From contig CAZDYI010000010.1 of NCBI GenBank assembly GCA_964509765.1, positions 1 through 23,151 of the forward strand: a stretch of 23,151 bases of DNA, read 5' to 3'. How positions within the stretch are numbered: position 1 is the stretch's first letter; each line of letters starts with the position of its first letter. Made by a program: the position numbers and the translations under genes. The notes beneath the pieces are model-generated. The model saw nothing but the letters and a program-made list of their open reading frames with translations. It made no database searches and had not been told where the DNA came from. Positions 22,794-23,151 of this stretch are shown here, piece after piece. The DNA is from CAZDYI01 sp964509765 (GTDB lineage: Bacteria; Pseudomonadota; Gammaproteobacteria; Tethybacterales; Tethybacteraceae).

Positions 22794-23151
22794 TCAGCTT
22801 CCCGGGCGGAAGATGACCTTGAGCTTGTCCTGCTCGCCCGCTATGTTGTCAAAGGTCTCCTGGACAGCATCCAGACCTCGGACGTCGCCGGTGAACGGCT
22901 TGAGGTCGAACCTGCCGTGGGTGAGCAGGTGGAGCGAGTCGTGCATGTCCTCGCCCATCCCGGCGACCGAGCCCGCGACAGAGTTCTCCTGCAGGACGGT
23001 CTCGAGTATGCCCATCGACATGCTGTCGTCCGGGCCGCCGAGCCCGAAGGCGGCGACATGCCCTCCGGGGCGGGCGAGCTCGAAGGCGAGCCTGTAGAGC
23101 TCGGGCTTGCCGACGACCTCGACGGCGAGGTCCACCCCGCGCCCTTCGGTC
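22794..23151 (-). CDS. Zinc-type (MDR) alcohol dehydrogenase, C-terminal fragment
   Basis: Only the last 118 residues are in the window; the N-terminal catalytic domain lies beyond the right edge. The visible part begins TEGRGVDLAVEVVGKPELYR, the strand and acidic residue of the MDR Rossmann fold (GvDxxiEavG), then LARPGGHVAAFGLGGPD and a C-terminal ending KLKVIFRPGS. The in-frame GTG at 23135 is the valine of that motif, not a start. Members oxidise alcohols or polyols with NAD(P). It converges on the catabolic operon, and may supply another dehydrogenase for the same substrate class. Exact subfamily (sorbitol, threonine or general ADH) cannot be set from this fragment. Confidence 0.82.
   Translation of the reverse strand, partial: TEGRGVDLAVEVVGKPELYRLAFELARPGGHVAAFGLGGPDDSMSMGILETVLQENSVAGSVAGMGEDMHDSLHLLTHGRFDLKPFTGDVRGLDAVQETFDNIAGEQDKLKVIFRPGS

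Noticed and set aside
22794..23135. Zinc-type dehydrogenase fragment read as a complete 113-residue gene
   Set aside because: The GTG at 23135 encodes the valine of the GvDxxiEavG motif and the frame continues to the window edge, so the gene is truncated by the window rather than short.
1..23151. CRISPR array, tRNA, rRNA, insertion sequence, integrase or attachment site
   Set aside because: No regularly spaced repeats, no transposase or integrase motifs, no terminal inverted repeats with target duplications and no tRNA-like fold were recognised by eye. A covariance-model search would settle small RNAs.

Overview
The window is GC-rich bacterial DNA, densely coded, with lysine almost always AAG and many GTG starts or 1-8 base overlaps between genes. 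Nothing in it (no rRNA, tRNA or informational marker) fixes the taxon. ETF, ETF-quinone oxidoreductase and choline-dehydrogenase-like flavoenzymes point to an aerobic, quinone-respiring heterotroph. Several starts lack a Shine-Dalgarno sequence and have a TAnnnT box about 10 bases upstream, so leaderless transcription is likely.

Left part (1-3391, minus strand): a two-gene operon of a GMC-family alcohol dehydrogenase and a family-I acyl-CoA:carboxylate CoA-transferase, overlapping by 8 bases. It has a near-consensus promoter whose -35 region and spacer contain the LacI-type palindrome AAAACGTTTT. Middle part (3451-9442): three AAA_14/DUF4143 ATPases on the plus strand. The second and third are clear paralogues flanking a LacI-family regulator (minus) and a MaoC-like hydratase (plus). 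The motifs decayed in the three ATPases differ from copy to copy.

Right part (9453-22740, plus strand): a long catabolic cluster. It holds crotonase, fucose-dehydrogenase-like aldo/keto reductase, aldehyde dehydrogenase, acyl-CoA dehydrogenase, short-chain dehydrogenase, sugar isomerase-like TIM barrel, DUF993 aldolase-like protein, a second GMC dehydrogenase, ETF beta, ETF alpha, ETF-quinone oxidoreductase and a second aldo/keto reductase. From the acyl-CoA dehydrogenase onward, spacing is -4 to +55 bases, so this is read as one operon. A zinc-type alcohol dehydrogenase converges on it at the right edge and is cut by the window end.

Together the enzymes form an alcohol -> aldehyde -> acid -> acyl-CoA -> enoyl/hydroxyacyl-CoA set, plus sugar-type isomerase and aldolase functions. 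A complete electron path to quinone is encoded in the same operon. The substrate cannot be read from the sequence. A hydroxylated, sugar-like or polyol carboxylic compound under LacI-type control is the best inference. No transporter gene is present in the window.
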